Part shown: in pieces, positions 4,326 to 5,490 of the stretch
How the letters are laid out: every line of letters starts with the position of its first letter
Numbering within the stretch: position 1 is the stretch's first letter
Source of the DNA: an uncultured Collinsella sp.
GTDB taxonomy: Bacteria; Actinomycetota; Coriobacteriia; Coriobacteriales; Coriobacteriaceae
Assembly (NCBI GenBank): GCA_938045085.1
Contig: CALINZ010000146.1
Location: 1-5,490, forward strand
DNA length: 5,490 bases
Reading direction: 5' to 3'
The notes under the pieces: generated by a model
Told to the model about the DNA's origin: nothing
What the model saw: only the letters and a program-made list of their open reading frames with translations
Database searches by the model: none
Made by a program: the position numbers and the translations under genes

Positions 4326-5090
4326 ATGCTGCTCCCCGATTCCAAGACCGAGCTCGTCCGTCGCGGCAACAAGGTCGTTTACGACCTGGGCGACAAGATC
4401 GTCAAGGTCTTTAACGAGACCAAGCCCGTCTCCGACGTGTTCAACGAGGCTTTGAATCTTGCCCGCATCAATGAGTGCGGCATCCGCAGCCCCAAGGCTC
4501 TCGAGGTTTCCCAGCTCGAGAACGCCAACGGCTGGGCTCTCGTGACCGAGAAGGTTCCGGGCACCACCCTTGCCGAGAAGATGACTGCCGAGCCCCAGCG
4601 CTTTGGTGAGTACCTCGAGATGTTCGTCGACCTCCAGATCGAGATCCACGGCTACACCTCCCCGCTGCTCAACCGTCAGCGCGATAAGTTCGCCCGCATG
4701 ATCGACAGCCTCGATCAGCTCAATGCCACCACGCGCTACAACCTTCAGGAGCGTCTGGACGGCATGACCAAGGAGTTCAAGGTCTGCCACGGCGACTTCA
4801 ACCCCTCCAACGTCATCGTCGGAGACGACGGCCAGCTGTACGTCTGCGACTGGGCACATGCCACCCAGGGCTCCCCTGCTGCCGACGTTGCCACCACCTA
4901 CCTGCTCTTTGCCCTCAACAGCAAGGACCAGGCTGAGGCCTACCTGGAGCTCTACTGCGACCGCGCCGACATGCCCATGCAGGTCGTGCGTCAGTGGACG
5001 AGCATCGTCGCCGCTTCCGAGCTCGCTCGTAAGCGCAACGTGAACGATGAGTTCCTTAAGAACTGGATCGACGTCGTCGATTATCAGTAG
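4326..5090 (+). CDS. APH-fold phosphotransferase (aminoglycoside/choline kinase-like), substrate unknown
   Basis: This is a 254-residue soluble protein with no signal peptide or membrane segment. It has a compact kinase-like layout: an N-terminal lobe with DKIVKVFN (23-30, likely ATP-contacting lysine 27) and FNEALN (39-44, candidate helix-C glutamate 41), a hinge near VTEKVPGTTLAE (73-84), the catalytic loop HGDFNPSNV (155-163, base D157), and the metal-binding aspartate in VCDWAHATQG (173-182, D175). These are the motifs of the APH (phosphotransferase enzyme) family, which phosphorylates small molecules. It recalls a subfamily of uncharacterised putative sugar kinases found in anaerobes (TIGR02172-like, from memory). 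Being shorter than typical resistance enzymes, it should not be read as antibiotic resistance. The ATG at 4326 is supported by GAAAGG 8 bases upstream. It lies 88 bases behind adhE on the same strand and ends in a strong terminator. The substrate cannot be told from sequence. Confidence 0.85.
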   Translation: MLLPDSKTELVRRGNKVVYDLGDKIVKVFNETKPVSDVFNEALNLARINECGIRSPKALEVSQLENANGWALVTEKVPGTTLAEKMTAEPQRFGEYLEMFVDLQIEIHGYTSPLLNRQRDKFARMIDSLDQLNATTRYNLQERLDGMTKEFKVCHGDFNPSNVIVGDDGQLYVCDWAHATQGSPAADVATTYLLFALNSKDQAEAYLELYCDRADMPMQVVRQWTSIVAASELARKRNVNDEFLKNWIDVVDYQ

Positions 5091-5122
5091 TATCTGAGCG
5101 ATTTATTTCGCATCGGAGGCAC

Positions 5123-5166
5123 AAAGGAAAACCCCGCAGCTCATTTGGGCTGTGGGGTTTTCCTTT
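5123..5166 (+). terminator. Intrinsic terminator after the kinase-like gene
   Basis: AAAGGAAAACCCC (5123-5135) pairs perfectly with GGGGTTTTCCTTT (5154-5166). The stem continues inward as GCAGC/GCTGT (one G-U pair) around a loop of about 8 bases, giving roughly 18 bp. The T-rich 3' arm and A-rich 5' arm mean it could stop transcription from both directions. It ends the adhE-side unit 32 bases after the kinase stop. Confidence 0.92.
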
Positions 5167-5190
5167 ACCCGTCGAGCTTATTCACGCAAC

Positions 5191-5235
5191 AAAAAAGACT
5201 GCTCCGCATCTCATCCTAAGAGAGATGCGGAGCAG
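5191..5235 (-). terminator. Intrinsic terminator of proS
   Basis: CTGCTCCGCATCTC (5199-5212) and GAGATGCGGAGCAG (5222-5235) form a perfect 14-bp stem with a 9-base loop. Six As at 5191-5196 become a T6 run on the minus strand, right after the stem. It lies 33 bases past the proS stop and faces the plus-strand terminator at 5123-5166, so the two convergent units are well insulated. Confidence 0.93.
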
Positions 5236-5268
5236 GCCTGCAATTACATCTACTAGCAGAAATGTCGA

Positions 5269-5490
5269 TTAACGGCGTGCTGCCTTCACAAGCTCGGAAA
5301 CCTTGGCGACGACCTCATCGATCGCCACGTCCTCGCGCTCGCCCGTAGCACGGTCCTTGAGCTCAACGGTGCCATTCTTAAGACCGCGCTTGCCCAGAAT
5401 CACCTGATACGGGAAGCCCATAAGGTCGTTGTCGGCAAACTTAAAGCCAGGACGCTCGTCACGGTCATCGACGACAACCTCGATACCCTC
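5269..5490 (-). CDS. proS: Prolyl-tRNA synthetase, C-terminal fragment (runs off the right edge)
   Basis: The minus strand encodes 73 residues in frame up to TAA at 5271-5269. The fragment contains VVVDDRDERPGFKFADNDLMG and then FPYQVILGKRGLKNGTVEL, the C-terminal anticodon-binding domain of bacterial-type ProRS, which charges tRNA-Pro with proline. In the family this region reads DDRDERPGVKFAD followed by a glycine-rich strand. It ends KVSELVKAARR, a usual length past the domain. The catalytic and editing domains lie outside the window. A strong terminator follows, so proS is the last gene of its transcript. The other class II synthetases with this anticodon domain (HisRS, ThrRS, GlyRS) do not carry the DDRDERPG signature. 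Confidence 0.93.
   Translation of the reverse strand, partial: EGIEVVVDDRDERPGFKFADNDLMGFPYQVILGKRGLKNGTVELKDRATGEREDVAIDEVVAKVSELVKAARR

Noticed and set aside
4299..4859. A 186-codon minus-strand frame opposite the kinase-like gene
   Set aside because: It is an antisense shadow of a gene with clear APH motifs; its composition is Val/Leu/Asp-rich and it has no ribosome site.
4326..5090. Aminoglycoside resistance gene
   Set aside because: The APH fold is shared by many metabolic kinases. Codon use matches the neighbours, there are no mobile-element marks around it, and nothing points to a drug substrate.

Overview
The window looks like chromosomal DNA from a Gram-positive, high-GC gut anaerobe of the Coriobacteriia, most likely Collinsella or a close relative. 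This rests on an actinobacterial-looking codon bias (C or G at most third positions), strong AGGAGG-type ribosome sites, a fermentative bifunctional AdhE, a pyr operon headed by pyrR, and my memory of similar gene content in Collinsella. The genus is an inference, because no database could be searched. Most of the window is core housekeeping and fermentation DNA. I saw no phage, plasmid, CRISPR, toxin-antitoxin or defence gene, and no tRNA or rRNA.

Layout, left to right. (1) Bases 1-632, minus strand: the head of the pyrimidine operon, with pyrR followed after 4 bases by the first codons of pyrB. (2) Bases 633-1085: a long divergent intergenic region. Its left half is the pyr leader, with competing stem-loops, a U8 tract and a possible 27-residue leader peptide. 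Its right half has two plus-strand promoter candidates for rpmB, one overlaid by CTGTG/CACAG repeats. (3) Bases 1086-1375: rpmB, the zinc-ribbon form of ribosomal protein L28, and a textbook terminator. (4) Bases 1379-1588: a 22-bp perfect inverted repeat that looks like a REP/MITE-type element, a second palindrome with 12-bp arms, and the promoter and ribosome site of adhE. (5) Bases 1589-4237: a complete adhE with all expected catalytic and metal-binding residues in both halves. (6) Bases 4256-4293: a GC-rich stem-loop with a poor U tract, then a small APH-fold kinase-like gene (4326-5090) on the same strand. (7) Bases 5123-5235: two strong back-to-back terminators. (8) Bases 5269-5490, minus strand: the C-terminal end of proS.

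How it fits together. The genes form four transcription units: pyrR-pyrB (minus), rpmB (plus), adhE with or without the kinase (plus), and a unit ending in proS (minus). AdhE would regenerate NAD+ by reducing acetyl-CoA to ethanol. PyrR would sense UMP/PRPP and control its own operon through the leader RNA. The pieces most worth following are non-coding (the pyr leader, the rpmB and adhE control regions, the 22-bp repeat), plus the uncharacterised kinase behind adhE. I did not find a convincing novel multi-gene system.
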